A stretch of 64,000 nt of DNA from Klebsiella grimontii (GCF_900200035.1 NZ_FZTC01000015.1:62001-126000); one strand, 5' to 3'. Positions 26,794 to 36,218 are shown, counted from the stretch's first letter. Notes: generated by a model from the letters alone, not told the origin. A program made the numbers and translations.

Positions 26794-27744
26794 ATGGCTA
26801 AAGTAATCAGCATGATAAACTGGAAAGGTGGTGTAGGTAAGTCTACCTTAACATTGCACCTCGGCGTAGGACTAATGCGAAGTTCAGATGAACACCCTAA
26901 GGTGTTATTAATTGACTTAGACCCACAATCAAACTTATCTTATTTGGCCCTAGGTGTTGATGGTTACGTAAAATATGTTTATACAGATAAAAAACCGACA
27001 CTAAAAAATATTTTTGACAATTACTTTGATGGAAAAGACTTTGATACAAAACAAGCCATTATAAAGAACGCAGTAAATTCTAGCCCCGGTAGAGTATGGG
27101 TGAATGTTGATTTACTCCCTTCCCATCACGAATTAGTTCTTGTTGATATGATGTTAGCTCGTGAGAAGAAAAGTGCAGCCTCACATCAAAAAGAAACAGA
27201 ACTTGAATTAGAAAAAATGGCCATAATAAAACATGCCATTGACCAAGTAGGTGATGAGTATGATTATATACTTCTTGACTGCCCACCGAATATTAACCTT
27301 GTTACTCAGAATGCTTTCTTTGCCAGTGAGTTATACCTAATTCCAGCAATACCAGACTTTTTATCCACTGTAGGTATATCGCTTATTAAAACAGAGATAG
27401 ATAAATTAAACACAAACTTCAGAGGAATGATACAATATTCCAGTTCAAAAATTGACTTTACTGACACGGAAATGTTAGGGATTATATTCAACATGGTCGA
27501 TGAATATGATAAAAAACCTAAAGGCACACATGAAGGAACAATAAGTGATGTAAAGTCTCAAAATCCCGGAATGGTTTTTGAGAAGTATATAACAGATGGA
27601 GATGGGATTTCTGTCGCAGCAGAAAACAACCTTACTGTTTATAGCTATGATAATTTACCTCGTTCTAAAGCTAATGCAGAAAAACAGAGTAACTATTTTG
27701 AAGGGGTCGTGAGTGAATTGTGCGAAAAACTGGAGGATTTATGA
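26794..27744 (+). CDS. parA: ParA-family partition ATPase
   Basis: 316 residues. The deviant Walker A motif 'NWKGGVGKSTLTLHLG' is at the N-terminus, Walker A' is 'VLLIDLDPQSNLSYLAL', and Walker B is 'YILLDCPPNINLVTQNA'. No N-terminal helix-turn-helix is present, so it is the type Ib-like or small chromosomal form. AAGGA precedes the ATG. Its stop overlaps the next start (ATGA). It would segregate the element when it is free as a plasmid, and its presence argues that the island has an extrachromosomal stage. Confidence 0.9.
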   Translation: MAKVISMINWKGGVGKSTLTLHLGVGLMRSSDEHPKVLLIDLDPQSNLSYLALGVDGYVKYVYTDKKPTLKNIFDNYFDGKDFDTKQAIIKNAVNSSPGRVWVNVDLLPSHHELVLVDMMLAREKKSAASHQKETELELEKMAIIKHAIDQVGDEYDYILLDCPPNINLVTQNAFFASELYLIPAIPDFLSTVGISLIKTEIDKLNTNFRGMIQYSSSKIDFTDTEMLGIIFNMVDEYDKKPKGTHEGTISDVKSQNPGMVFEKYITDGDGISVAAENNLTVYSYDNLPRSKANAEKQSNYFEGVVSELCEKLEDL

Positions 27745-28172
27745 TAAAAACTCATGAGTTGATAGCTCTTGCTCAATACATAACAAAAATAATGTCATTT
27801 TACCCCAATAAAACCGTGGATTATGCATTGGATGATATCTTAAGGTTGCTGGAAGAAAAGCATAAAATAAGTAAGAGCATATCGTCTAGCAAGAAGAGGT
27901 TAAAAGAAGAACCTACTACTATCGCTAATAATGAGACTCATGCTCAACTAACAGAGTTTGTTGGTCAAATGAAAAGTCTATCCATTGATGAAATAAATAA
28001 AAACCTTTCTGACGAGTTGTTATTCCCGACGGTGCAATCATTAAAGAGATTAGCAGACATGATTGGTATAAAATCAACCTCACGACAAAATCGAGATGTG
28101 ATAATTATGAATATTATTAAAACCATCGAAAGACGAAGAATGGACATGACTATTTCAGACAAGGATAAGTAA
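27741..28172 (+). CDS. Probable ParB-type partner of ParA (143 aa)
   Basis: The ATG at 27741 overlaps the parA stop and has GGAGG five bases upstream, so it is translationally coupled; a GTG at 27720 is less likely. The protein is helical and basic, with no HTH of the classical ParB kind. Its C-terminal part 'LKRLADMIGIKSTSRQNRDV' followed by 'IIMNIIKTIERRR' resembles a SAP or Rho-N-like nucleic-acid-binding module. Partner status is inferred from operon structure. Confidence 0.65.
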   Translation: MIKTHELIALAQYITKIMSFYPNKTVDYALDDILRLLEEKHKISKSISSSKKRLKEEPTTIANNETHAQLTEFVGQMKSLSIDEINKNLSDELLFPTVQSLKRLADMIGIKSTSRQNRDVIIMNIIKTIERRRMDMTISDKDK

Positions 28173-28189
28173 TATTTTACACTGATCAT

Positions 28190-28221
28190 ATATGCCAACC
28201 ATCGGACGATGGCTGGCATAT
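28190..28221. terminator. Bidirectional terminator between parAB and a membrane-protein gene
   Basis: ATATGCCAACCATCG and CGATGGCTGGCATAT pair almost perfectly (14 of 15) around a 2-nt loop. A-rich and T-rich flanks are present on both sides. It lies between convergent operons. Confidence 0.8.
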
Positions 28222-28278
28222 TACAAAAAAACAATTTGTTATATTATGGCGAATGGCACCCTCTATTCTTAAATATTA

Positions 28279-28935
28279 TCAAAAATGCGTATCTATATTT
28301 TTTATTGTATTCCTATAACGCTGCTGCTCAATAATACTCAGATTGGGATCAGACAGAACACTCCGCCCCTTTACAGCAATATCGTAGTCAATTTGAGATT
28401 GTGTTTCATACTCTTTGGTCGGTTTAAAATATTCTGGTTGCGATGCAGATGACGACGCAGAATAACCAGAATATGTTTTACTCCCAGCACAACCAAGATA
28501 AGCCAGCAGGCAGGCAAACAGGAAGAACAACGTCCACACCACATTGTATCCATTAAGCGTGTATCCGCTGCCATAAGCATTTGAAAACACGCTGTGAAAC
28601 CTAATAGCATTGATAATCAGGAATGATGAAAGGATAACACCCCTGCTTTTACCTACAGTTAAATGCTTACGCATGAATTTTACCGCTGGCACCAGCATGA
28701 CCACAAATAACCCAATGGCGGCAAAAACCAGCCATACAGGGAACAGTCCATATTTTTGTGTTGTATTCTGCGATACCGTTACCAGTGATAGCACCAAGAA
28801 GGCGTTAAGCAGAAAAAGTCTAAGGGCCAGCGATCCCTTCACGTTCTTTTGTGTCTTTCGGAGAAACAGCACCGGTGCCAGTGATGGTATGTTCATCAGC
28901 AGATCGATGAAAAACGCCGAATAAATAGTGTTCAT
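28279..28935 (-). CDS. Multi-pass membrane protein of unknown function (218 aa)
   Basis: AGGA lies before the ATG. The sequence shows about four to five membrane segments in the first 150 residues ('LRLFLLNAFLVLSLVTV', 'WLVFAAIGLFVVMLVPAV', 'VVWTLFFLFACLLAYLGC'), then a Ser-rich linker and a polar tail. It follows the lipoprotein gene after 17 bp and is probably in one operon with it. I do not recognise a family. An envelope function, perhaps surface or entry exclusion, would suit a mobile element but is speculation. Confidence 0.65.
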   Translation of the reverse strand: MNTIYSAFFIDLLMNIPSLAPVLFLRKTQKNVKGSLALRLFLLNAFLVLSLVTVSQNTTQKYGLFPVWLVFAAIGLFVVMLVPAVKFMRKHLTVGKSRGVILSSFLIINAIRFHSVFSNAYGSGYTLNGYNVVWTLFFLFACLLAYLGCAGSKTYSGYSASSSASQPEYFKPTKEYETQSQIDYDIAVKGRSVLSDPNLSIIEQQRYRNTIKNIDTHF

Positions 28936-28952
28936 AGCGTCTTTTCCTGTAA

Positions 28953-29507
28953 TTACCGAGCGGCCCAGCCGTTATTAGTTTTCACCAGAACAATTTTGGC
29001 TTCTTCGGGTTCAGCCATTCCCTTGACGCTAGAGAAAGCATTTTTATCAATCCACTCCGGAACAGCGTCGAGTTTCCACGTATAAGTCACTTGTGTGATT
29101 TTAGCGCCAGCGCCATCACTCGGTTCAGTCCAACTGGTGATCTCAGCAACAACACGATGACCGACACAGGCACCTTCCTCACGGTCCCAAAAATCAACTT
29201 GCTGGCCTTTGTCGGTGACCTCCAGAACATCAACACTGCTAAAGCCATTCGCCTGTTGTGAAAAATTAAGCAGACCCTGTTCAACAAGACCTTTCAGGAT
29301 TTCATCGCTGGCATTGTATCCAGCAGAACGGTAGCCATGATTAACCTTTACTGGAAAACCTTTGTTGAACGCAAAGTCATTGTTTTGCAGGGAGTAGCAC
29401 ACCTTTGATTTTGAAATTTTCGCGTTGATAGCCTTTTCAAAATCGCCTTTCTCACCACATCCCGCCAGAACAAGAGCTGTACCAGCAACGAGTAAAATCT
29501 TCTTCAT
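28953..29507 (-). CDS. Lipoprotein of unknown function (184 aa)
   Basis: Starting at 29507 gives a compact lipoprotein signal, 'MKKILLVAGTALVLAGCGEK', with the modified Cys at residue 17 or nearby; an ATG four codons earlier is also possible. The mature part has two cysteine-containing stretches ('SKVCYSLQNND', 'EEGACVGHRVV') that could form a disulphide, and ends in beta-type text. The protein is likely periplasmic-facing. It is the first gene of a two-gene operon with the membrane protein. I do not recognise the family. Confidence 0.7.
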   Translation of the reverse strand: MKKILLVAGTALVLAGCGEKGDFEKAINAKISKSKVCYSLQNNDFAFNKGFPVKVNHGYRSAGYNASDEILKGLVEQGLLNFSQQANGFSSVDVLEVTDKGQQVDFWDREEGACVGHRVVAEITSWTEPSDGAGAKITQVTYTWKLDAVPEWIDKNAFSSVKGMAEPEEAKIVLVKTNNGWAAR

Positions 29508-29519
29508 CTTCCTATCCAT

Positions 29520-30143
29520 CCTGATAATCAGAAATGCTGTTATGTAGAGGTAGTCTGCTGCACATCTTTAGTCGGTAAGGCTTGTTCTTACTGGCATAAC
29601 GCAACAAAACCACCTGATTAACCAATTGATAGGATTAAATTATTTTTGTGGACCGTCATATCGTTTGTAACGATCAAAATCAAAATAATGATAGTTAAAA
29701 TATATCATTAAATACATATCGATCGATTAAAACAATTAAAACACCGATCGATAGGGAACGATTGATCGATGTAAACTATCAATTTTAATTTATCGATCTG
29801 CAATACCGATCATTTTCTTGCTAGATGAATCGTTACTGGATAAAGTGAACAGAAGGATCACTGGACCGTTTGTGGGTTGGTTCATGGGTATAGAACGTCA
29901 AACCCAATGACCAACAGCCAGCACTGTTCTATGGCCTTAGCGTAGGTTTTATTAATGCAACATCAGGGAAAACAACAGTGAAGGATGCCGTTAGCTGATT
30001 AGATAGAAAAACTCATAGGCTTCTGATAAGCGGCTTTCTTCACCACTAATTAACATGACCTATTTCAATGGACAGCAGCAACACAACGCTGGTCCCGGCC
30101 TCTTTACGCCTATTTTTACGTTTACTGTTTATATGGAGTTAAC
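29520..30143. other. Non-coding region with a cluster of GATC-containing repeats
   Basis: About 620 bp between divergent lipoprotein genes. Between 29718 and 29811 there are five copies of a CGATC/ATCGATC-type motif, including ATCGATCGAT at 29718-29727, CGATCGAT at 29745-29752, TGATCGAT at 29763-29770 and ATCGATC at 29792-29798. Each contains a Dam methylation site. The rest is AT-rich with no coding frame. Confidence 0.6.
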
Positions 30144-30521
30144 ATGAGAAAACTGTTTATCGCTGCGTTGGTGATCCTACCTCTTACCGCTTGCACTACC
30201 TATGGCAACAAATCCCTTAAAGATGAATCCCAACAAACCGTAAAAAACAAAATCGTTAAAGGAAAAACAACCCAGCAAGATGTTATTAATGCTTTCGGGG
30301 AACCACAAACACGAGCCACCAATGATGGTCAGGAAATGTGGTCCTACTCCAGCATGTCAGGCGAGAGCCAGATCTCGAACTACATTCCCGGTCTGGCCCT
30401 ACTGAAGAACAGCAATACAGCTCACATGAACTCCCTTGAGATCTGGTTCAAGGGAAATGTTGTTGAGCGATATAATTTCAGCCAAACGGCGAGTAAGGTT
30501 TCGAAGGGATTGTTGGATTAG
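30144..30521 (+). CDS. SmpA/OmlA(BamE)-like small lipoprotein
   Basis: 125 residues with a clean lipoprotein signal ending 'LPLTAC' (Cys at about 17). The mature part has the BamE-like element 'IVKGKTTQQDVINAFGEPQ' followed by 'GQEMWSYSSM' and 'SLEIWFKGNVVERYNFS'. Chromosomal BamE is part of the outer-membrane assembly machine; plasmid and island copies of this fold exist without a known role. GGAG precedes the ATG, and a stem-loop (30544-30569) ends the gene, so it is a single-gene unit. Confidence 0.82.
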   Translation: MRKLFIAALVILPLTACTTYGNKSLKDESQQTVKNKIVKGKTTQQDVINAFGEPQTRATNDGQEMWSYSSMSGESQISNYIPGLALLKNSNTAHMNSLEIWFKGNVVERYNFSQTASKVSKGLLD

Positions 30522-30543
30522 TTGATAAAAGCAACATCATTGA

Positions 30544-30569
30544 TGGGTCTGTTTTATGCATCAGACCCA
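30544..30569 (+). terminator. Terminator-like stem-loop after the small lipoprotein gene
   Basis: TGGGTCTG and CAGACCCA pair perfectly around a 10-nt loop. The trailing sequence is only moderately T-rich, so strength is uncertain. Confidence 0.55.
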
Positions 30570-30743
30570 ATTTATTCAAATACTCCATAAACAAGTAAAG
30601 ACAGTTAGTTTCCACAAGTTATAATTATCACGATCATAATATTTATTCCCTCAAATTAAATACTCTTGCAAGAAAAATTAATAAGATCAATAATAATTGA
30701 AAATTGTCCTTAACTATAAGCATGAGCCATAAAAGGTTTTCAT

Positions 30744-33103
30744 ATGTTAAGAAAAATATTACACATAAATAACTTCGCTGTATTCAACAATTTTCATGGA
30801 ATAACTCAGTCCGAGATGAAGGTAACAATGTTGCTGAGTTAAAAAAAATGAACATTTTTTATGGTAGGAACTATTCTGGGAAAACAACCCTATCAAGAAT
30901 AATGAGAAGTCTGGAGCTTTATAAGGTTCATGATAAATATCCTAATTCGGAATACTCTTTTGAATTCACTACTGGTGAGTTAATTAGCCATGATACACTG
31001 GTAAATAATTCTCGAAATGTAAGGGTATATAATCGAGATTTTGTACAAGATAACTTAAAGTGGTTGTTTAACTCAGATGGAGATATTAAATCCTTTGCAA
31101 TATTGGGTGAAAGAAATATTGATATAGAAAATAAAATAGTTGAATTAAAAGATATTATCGGTGATAACCAAAAAGGACTTGTTTGTAACTACAATCTAAA
31201 AAACTTAGAATATAACAATAAAAAAAGAGAATTCCAATCAACATCTGAAAATTTAGAAAATAAACTACGTGAAAAAGCTAATAGGCAAATTAAAACAAAT
31301 CATTTATATCAAAAAGTCACATACAATATTAACTCAATAGAAGAAGACATCAAAACAATACTGAACAACCCAATAAGAGATATTCCTCAAGAAGAACAAG
31401 CAAAGCTAGTTAATTTGCTATCAGAGAAAAGTAAAGATTTCCTACTGGATAAAGTAACGTTTTCTGATAAAACACTTTTACTACAAACCCAAGCTAATAA
31501 TTTACTCTCTTATGAAGTGAAACCTGACGAAACCATACAGGATCTAATTAACAACTCACTCCTACAAGAGTGGGTTCGAAGTGGGATAAACTTACATAAA
31601 GGGGTAAGAGATACTTGTGCTTTTTGTGGTGGGGTGATTCCTCATAATTTATGGGAGCAGTTGGATTCACATTTCAATAAAGAATCAGAAAAACTAAGAG
31701 GATTAATAAATGATCTTATTTCTGATATAGATACTGTAATTAATACATTACCAACATCCCTACCTATTAATCAGGAACAGATTTATTCATTATTACATAC
31801 TGACTATTTTGACGTATTATCTAGATTTAGCAAAGAGATTGTTTTATATGATAATTTCTTAATGAGCATGAAAAATTCGTTGCAAGAGAGACTCAAAGAA
31901 ATATTTACACCGATGCCTTCAATAATCATTGAAGAAAGTTATGATTTAGAAGCCATATATAATTCTCTGGAAAGTATTCGACAAGCGCATAATACTAAAA
32001 TAAGAAATCTGAAGAGTGATCAAGATGCAGCTAGAAATATCCTTCGCCTTACAGAAGTAAGTCAGTTCATTACTGACATTAATTATATTAAAGAAAAGGA
32101 AAAAATATCCTCTTTAGTAAATGAGTATAAAACTCTTGAGCAGGAAAAAAATAAAATACAAGAACAAATCAATAGTTTCAATACTGATATTCAAAATCAT
32201 CTTGATCAACAAAGAGATGAAAGCTATGGTGCAGAAAAAATAAATCTTTTTCTAAAAAATCATTTTGGGCATAATAGCTTAAACCTAAGACCCTTCAATA
32301 ATACCGAGACTCATGGTGTTAATTTCAAAATTTATAGAGGTGATACCCTCGCAGATAACTTAAGTGAAGGCGAATGTAGTCTTGTATCTTTTTGTTACTT
32401 CATGGCTAAGCTAGGTGACGTTGATTCAGCAAATAAAGACCTAATCATATGGATCGACGACCCTATTTCTAGCTTAGATAACAATCATATATTTTTCATA
32501 TATAGCTTGATCGAAGATGTTCTCACCCGTCCAATTAAAAACCAAGGGCAAAGGAATAGTTATAAATATCATCAGATATTTATATCGACACATAATTTGG
32601 ACTTTTTAAAATATATAAAAAGACTATCAAAACCCAAAGATGATGCAAATAAAGAAAGTTGTGGATATTTTTTATTGGATCGAGGAGAAACTATCAGCAC
32701 TTTGAAAGTAATGCCTAAATATCTAAAAAAATACATCACAGAATTTAATTATCTTTTTGGGCAAATTTATAAATGTGCATATGGCAATATCGAAGATAAC
32801 AACCACGATTCATACTATAACTTTGGGAACAACTTGAGGAAATTTCTTGAAGCATACTTATACTATAAATACCCAAACAATAAGCCAAATGATGAAAAAC
32901 TTTATTTATTTTTTGACAATAATCAGCTTGCTGTGGATATTGCGAACAGGGTAAATAATGAGCTATCTCATTTAGAGGAAATTTTTGACAGAAGTATGCT
33001 TCCCGTTGACGTTCCTGCATTCAAAAAATTAGCAATATTTGTATTGGATACAATTCAAAGAAAAGATCCTGAACAATATCAAGCATTAGTTGACAGCATG
33101 TAA
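30744..33103 (+). pseudogene. PrrC/RloC-like anticodon-nuclease ATPase (AAA_13), N-terminal frameshift
   Basis: The natural start is probably the ATG at 30744 (AAGG upstream), reading 'MLRKILHINNFAVFNNFH'. That frame ends at about 30841, while a neighbouring frame continues 'NNSVRDEGNNVAELKKMN' into the main body. One base appears missing at about 30801. The body has Walker A 'GRNYSGKTTLSRIMRS', coiled coils with a CxxC ('DTCAFCGG'), the ABC-type signature 'NLSEGECSLVSF' and Walker B 'LIIWIDDPISSLD'. The C-terminus carries 'NNLRKFLEAYLYYKYP' and 'NNELSHLEEIF', the Arg/Glu/His set of PrrC/RloC nucleases that cut tRNA anticodons after phage attack. A start at 30848 would keep Walker A but lose about 35 residues. 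It stands alone, without hsd genes. Confidence 0.78.
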
Positions 33104-33224
33104 GAAGTTTGCACATGGCAATATTGTTAACAATATTGCCATATATTCAAGCATCTCTAATTACTACAATTAAGCATTCTTAAACATATCATCAATAATA
33201 GATAATTAGGGCAGCATAAAAATC

Positions 33225-33563
33225 ATAATTCCCTGTCATCTTCATTTAACACAACAGTAATCTTCATCCTATCAACTGCCTGAGGCAACATCTCATAGAG
33301 ATCAATCTCGACCTCATGCTCAAACTCACCATCGCTGAATATCACCACATCGCCATTATGTCAGCATTAAGCAAGATTCTACCGGAGGCTTCCAGTTCTT
33401 ATAAGAAGATATCTTCAGCTAAGGCCTCGCGTAGATCCTTTAGATCAAGAGCGTTCATCAATGTGTATTCATCTGACGCGTTAGCTTTCACGCTACCACA
33501 GGAATAATAATCATCCAGTTTACTTAAAGATCTATTGGGATGCAGGCTGTTATAATCTATCAT
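33225..33563 (-). pseudogene. Degraded gene of unknown function
   Basis: On the minus strand from 33563 the frame reads 'MIDYNSLHPNRSLSKLDDYY' and later 'LMNALDLKDLREALAEDIF' before a stop. A second frame reads 'YKNWKPPVESCLML', and a third gives 'HNGDVVIFSDGEFEHEVEID' and ends 'ITVVLNEDDREL' at 33225. All three read like protein, and together they would make about 110 residues, so at least two indels have broken one small gene. I do not recognise it. It lies downstream of the replication gene on the same strand. Confidence 0.45.
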
Positions 33564-33732
33564 CCTAAATAGCTGTTCCTAATACCGCTACACCCAGCAC
33601 AAGCCTTGTGGCACAAGGAATAGTCAGCTTTCCAGCACGAAAGCCCTTGGTATCAAGGCTCCAAAGTCGTAATGATGAACAATGGAGTAATAACCATTAG
33701 TTACTAAGTGATCTACTATTCGGAACACCTAT

Positions 33733-34503
33733 TTAGATAGTATCCCAATCTATCGGCTCTTCTGGTGCTACAAGGCTTACATTATCCACAGAGATACCCT
33801 CTTTCACACTTTTAATCATGATCGCCCCTTGAGACTTTTTAGCCTGTAATCTGGCGATTAAAACATCAATATCTTCTTGGTTGTTTACATTTTCAATGAC
33901 TGACTCGATAGACCTAAGCTGACCTTCATGATTAGTATAGTTTCCCCGACTATCAATCACGCTTTCGTCTCGTTCAATTTCTATCGTCTCTTTCTTTTTC
34001 CTAATCTCTGAAACGAAGCGAGCCCTATCACCGTTGAAGACAATAGCAGGGTTTATAAAATACCAGTTTTTTTCATTAGTTTTAGCAATAATGCGTTTCT
34101 CGATGAGTTCCTTTATCCCCCGGTAAAAGATAGATTCAGATAAGACAAAATGATCTATCTTTTCCGCAAGAGACATTGCTTTTTTACAACTCAGGTAGAA
34201 ATGATCTTTGCCTATCGCATCTTGATAAATACGTAAAAAGATAAAAAATACTTTGTATGCTGTTTTCGTGAGATCAAAGTAGGCTTTTATTTGTGATGTA
34301 TAGAGTTTGATGAACTCTTCTTTATCAACCTCTTGTGTATGCACAATATTAGCAAAGTAGCTTCGACTGGCATCTTTTCTTTCGATAAGTTCCGTTCCCC
34401 TTGAAACAGTCAGATTTTTCTTTCTTGTCTCAATCTTTAGTTCTGTTTCAAAGCAAAAAGGGTTTAAGCCTAAATCCAAGTCAACTTCCATTTCTTTAAT
34501 CAT
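33733..34503 (-). CDS. RepL-like plasmid replication initiator
   Basis: 256 residues from the ATG at 34503, where AAAGGTGAT precedes; the upstream extension to 34608 looks non-coding. The central part 'DLTKTAYKVFFIFLRIYQDA', 'LSESIFYRGIKELIEKRIIA' and 'NWYFINPAIVFNGDRARFV' matches the winged-helix core of RepL-type initiators, with the characteristic 'INP.VFNGDR'. Four 21-bp iterons lie about 175 bp upstream. This supports an origin of replication here and an element able to exist as a plasmid. Confidence 0.72.
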   Translation of the reverse strand: MIKEMEVDLDLGLNPFCFETELKIETRKKNLTVSRGTELIERKDASRSYFANIVHTQEVDKEEFIKLYTSQIKAYFDLTKTAYKVFFIFLRIYQDAIGKDHFYLSCKKAMSLAEKIDHFVLSESIFYRGIKELIEKRIIAKTNEKNWYFINPAIVFNGDRARFVSEIRKKKETIEIERDESVIDSRGNYTNHEGQLRSIESVIENVNNQEDIDVLIARLQAKKSQGAIMIKSVKEGISVDNVSLVAPEEPIDWDTI

Positions 34504-35250
34504 ATTATCACCTTTTATTGTTTTATTTATAATAAAGTAAATACCATGCTTGAAACAGATATCAAGTTTTTTGCATATTTTTTTGCGAAAATATTTTATA
34601 AATCGCAAGTTTTCCCGTGACGATGATTTAAATCACTGTCATTTTTTAGCTTAAAAATGATATAAGAACTGACTACAGAGTCAGAAAATCTCACCGTGCA
34701 GTCAGTAATGCTGACCATAGAGTCAGTAATACTGACCGTATAGTCAGTCGTGGTTTTCTAACACAAGCCTTATTCCCCAAGGGCTACAGGCCGTTTTTGT
34801 CTTAACTTAATTTTGCAAGAAGTAAGAGATAATACTTAAGAGGATTAAAAGAAACCGGGCGATTTTTATGATCGCCATCTGGGGTTTCTAATTATTTATT
34901 GCTAAGTATTCCTTTCTATTTAACTAAAATCTTTTTTTTGAAAATCCCCACCATCTATGAGCTAACGCTCATGTGCTGACGCACGGCTACGCCCTAATGC
35001 TGACATAAATATATTTTTGCTATTGGATCAAAAAACTATTTATCAAAGCAGCACTTGGTGATTGTCTACAACAATCACTTCGCTGGACAGGGCTTATCCC
35101 TGTTAATGATGGATTTTTTCATTAATGATCGTGGCGATAGCCGCTAATAACCAAATGTAAAACGTAGAGATTAATAACTATCAAACTTTCGCAAACACCG
35201 ATTTTACTAATTTTCGATGGAACTTAATGAGTATATTTCTTGTAGACTGG
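34504..35250. other. Probable origin of replication region
   Basis: About 750 bp without a gene. It contains the four iterons (34679-34754), an AT-rich stretch, and a series of stem-loops: ATGAGC-TAAC-GCTCAT at 34957-34972, GTGC-TGAC-GCAC at 34973-34984 and GTGATTG-N7-CAATCAC at 35058-35078. This is the layout expected of an iteron origin serving the adjacent RepL-like gene. Confidence 0.6.
34679..34754. repeat. Four 21-bp iterons
   Basis: AGTCAG begins at 34679, 34700, 34721 and 34742, exactly 21 bp (two helical turns) apart. The central two units are nearly identical, 'AGTCAGTAATGCTGACC' and 'AGTCAGTAATACTGACC', each a small palindrome (GTCAG/CTGAC). The outer two are diverged or partial. 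Such an array is the usual binding site for a Rep initiator. Confidence 0.85.
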
Positions 35251-35490
35251 CTACTGCCAGTCACATAGTTCCTGTGGTGAAATACCATCTCGCGCCATCA
35301 ACTTGAGGAGTCTTTTCATCTTTAGCTTACGCACCTTATATTCACCAATCTCCTGATAATACTCCTCACGCCGCTCCTCTACCACTTTTCGAAATTTATT
35401 CAATAGTTGATTCAGTGTTTTCATATCTGTAGTAGCGGCTTCAGCTTGGATTTTTTTATACATAAACATAACGTGGAACTCATCAATCAT
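35251..35490 (-). CDS. Truncated H-NS-like protein (H-NST type)
   Basis: 79 residues with AGGAG before the ATG, so it is a genuine short gene. 'LLNKFRKVVEERREEYYQEI' and 'KMKRLLKLMARDGISPQEL' align with the H-NS oligomerisation domain, whose hallmarks are 'VVNERREEE' and 'ADGIDPNEL'. The protein ends where H-NS has its linker, and no DNA-binding domain ('TWTGQGRTP') follows. Known H-NST proteins, also island-encoded and about 80 residues, block H-NS silencing by forming dead-end oligomers. Here it could relieve silencing of this AT-rich island. It is more diverged than typical H-NST, so an unrelated coiled-coil protein is possible. Confidence 0.68.
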   Translation of the reverse strand: MIDEFHVMFMYKKIQAEAATTDMKTLNQLLNKFRKVVEERREEYYQEIGEYKVRKLKMKRLLKLMARDGISPQELCDWQ

Positions 35491-35558
35491 CAGTTTTCTC
35501 CTATTGTCATAAGTGTTTTTATCTGCCCTTTACGGGGCAAATATATCTTCAAAGGAAA

Positions 35559-35861
35559 CTATAAAGATTTATGAACAAATAAATACGAATGCCTTACCAA
35601 CAGATTAGCGATAACCTTAAGATCAACCTCGTCAATATTCACATTATTTCCTTCTTTCTGTGTTAAACTCTCAAAGTTATCTTTAATATGCATTATCACG
35701 CACATGATAGTTGCACTCATAAAATCATGATCACTAATATACTCTCTTATATCCCCATCGTGATCATTTTGTAAACTGATCCAACTTGTCTCAAACGATC
35801 TTTTAGCAAGATCAAGGAACAGTTTTGTAGATTTGTTTTTAACTTTATTATTTTTAGACAT
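35559..35861 (-). CDS. Small island protein of unknown function (100 aa)
   Basis: GAGGG lies 7 nt before the ATG. The protein is helical and soluble, with a Lys/Asn-rich start, then 'KLFLDLAKRSFETSWISLQN' and 'DFMSATIMCVIMHIKDNFES'. The family is not recognised. It is one of three short same-strand genes between the H-NS-like gene and alpA, each with its own ribosome site; such strings of small regulators are usual near integrases of this kind. Confidence 0.6.
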   Translation of the reverse strand: MSKNNKVKNKSTKLFLDLAKRSFETSWISLQNDHDGDIREYISDHDFMSATIMCVIMHIKDNFESLTQKEGNNVNIDEVDLKVIANLLVRHSYLFVHKSL

Positions 35862-35933
35862 AATTAACCCTCACTTTTATATGATTATTTAATATTTTGT
35901 TTATTTTCAGCCCCAATAAGGGGCCAAATAGAT

Positions 35934-36218
35934 TTACATATAGGCTAACACTAAGGCTTTGGTATGCAGCGTCATTACCTCCATTCTCACCCCTTCAAAA
36001 TCGATAAGATAGCGCTTATTTTTGGCTACGCCCTTTTTAGCTCGTTCGATTACTTGGTCATAGACTGTTTCCATATGATGATTATCAGTAAGTAAATTAA
36101 ATGCCTCTTTTGGCCCTTTTTTGACTATATCCCAATAGATACGGTAATACTCTTGCATTGCTGATAGTAGAAACATCTCAGTAGCGATCCTATCAAAACC
36201 ATTATTTTTCTTATTCAT
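35934..36218 (-). CDS. Small island protein of unknown function (94 aa)
   Basis: AAGGA precedes the ATG. The text is helical: 'RIATEMFLLSAMQEYYRIYW', 'HHMETVYDQVIERAKKGVAK', then 'VRMEVMTLHTKALVLAYM'. There is no signal peptide and no clear DNA-binding motif. I do not recognise the family. Probably expressed with the adjacent small genes. Confidence 0.6.
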   Translation of the reverse strand: MNKKNNGFDRIATEMFLLSAMQEYYRIYWDIVKKGPKEAFNLLTDNHHMETVYDQVIERAKKGVAKNKRYLIDFEGVRMEVMTLHTKALVLAYM

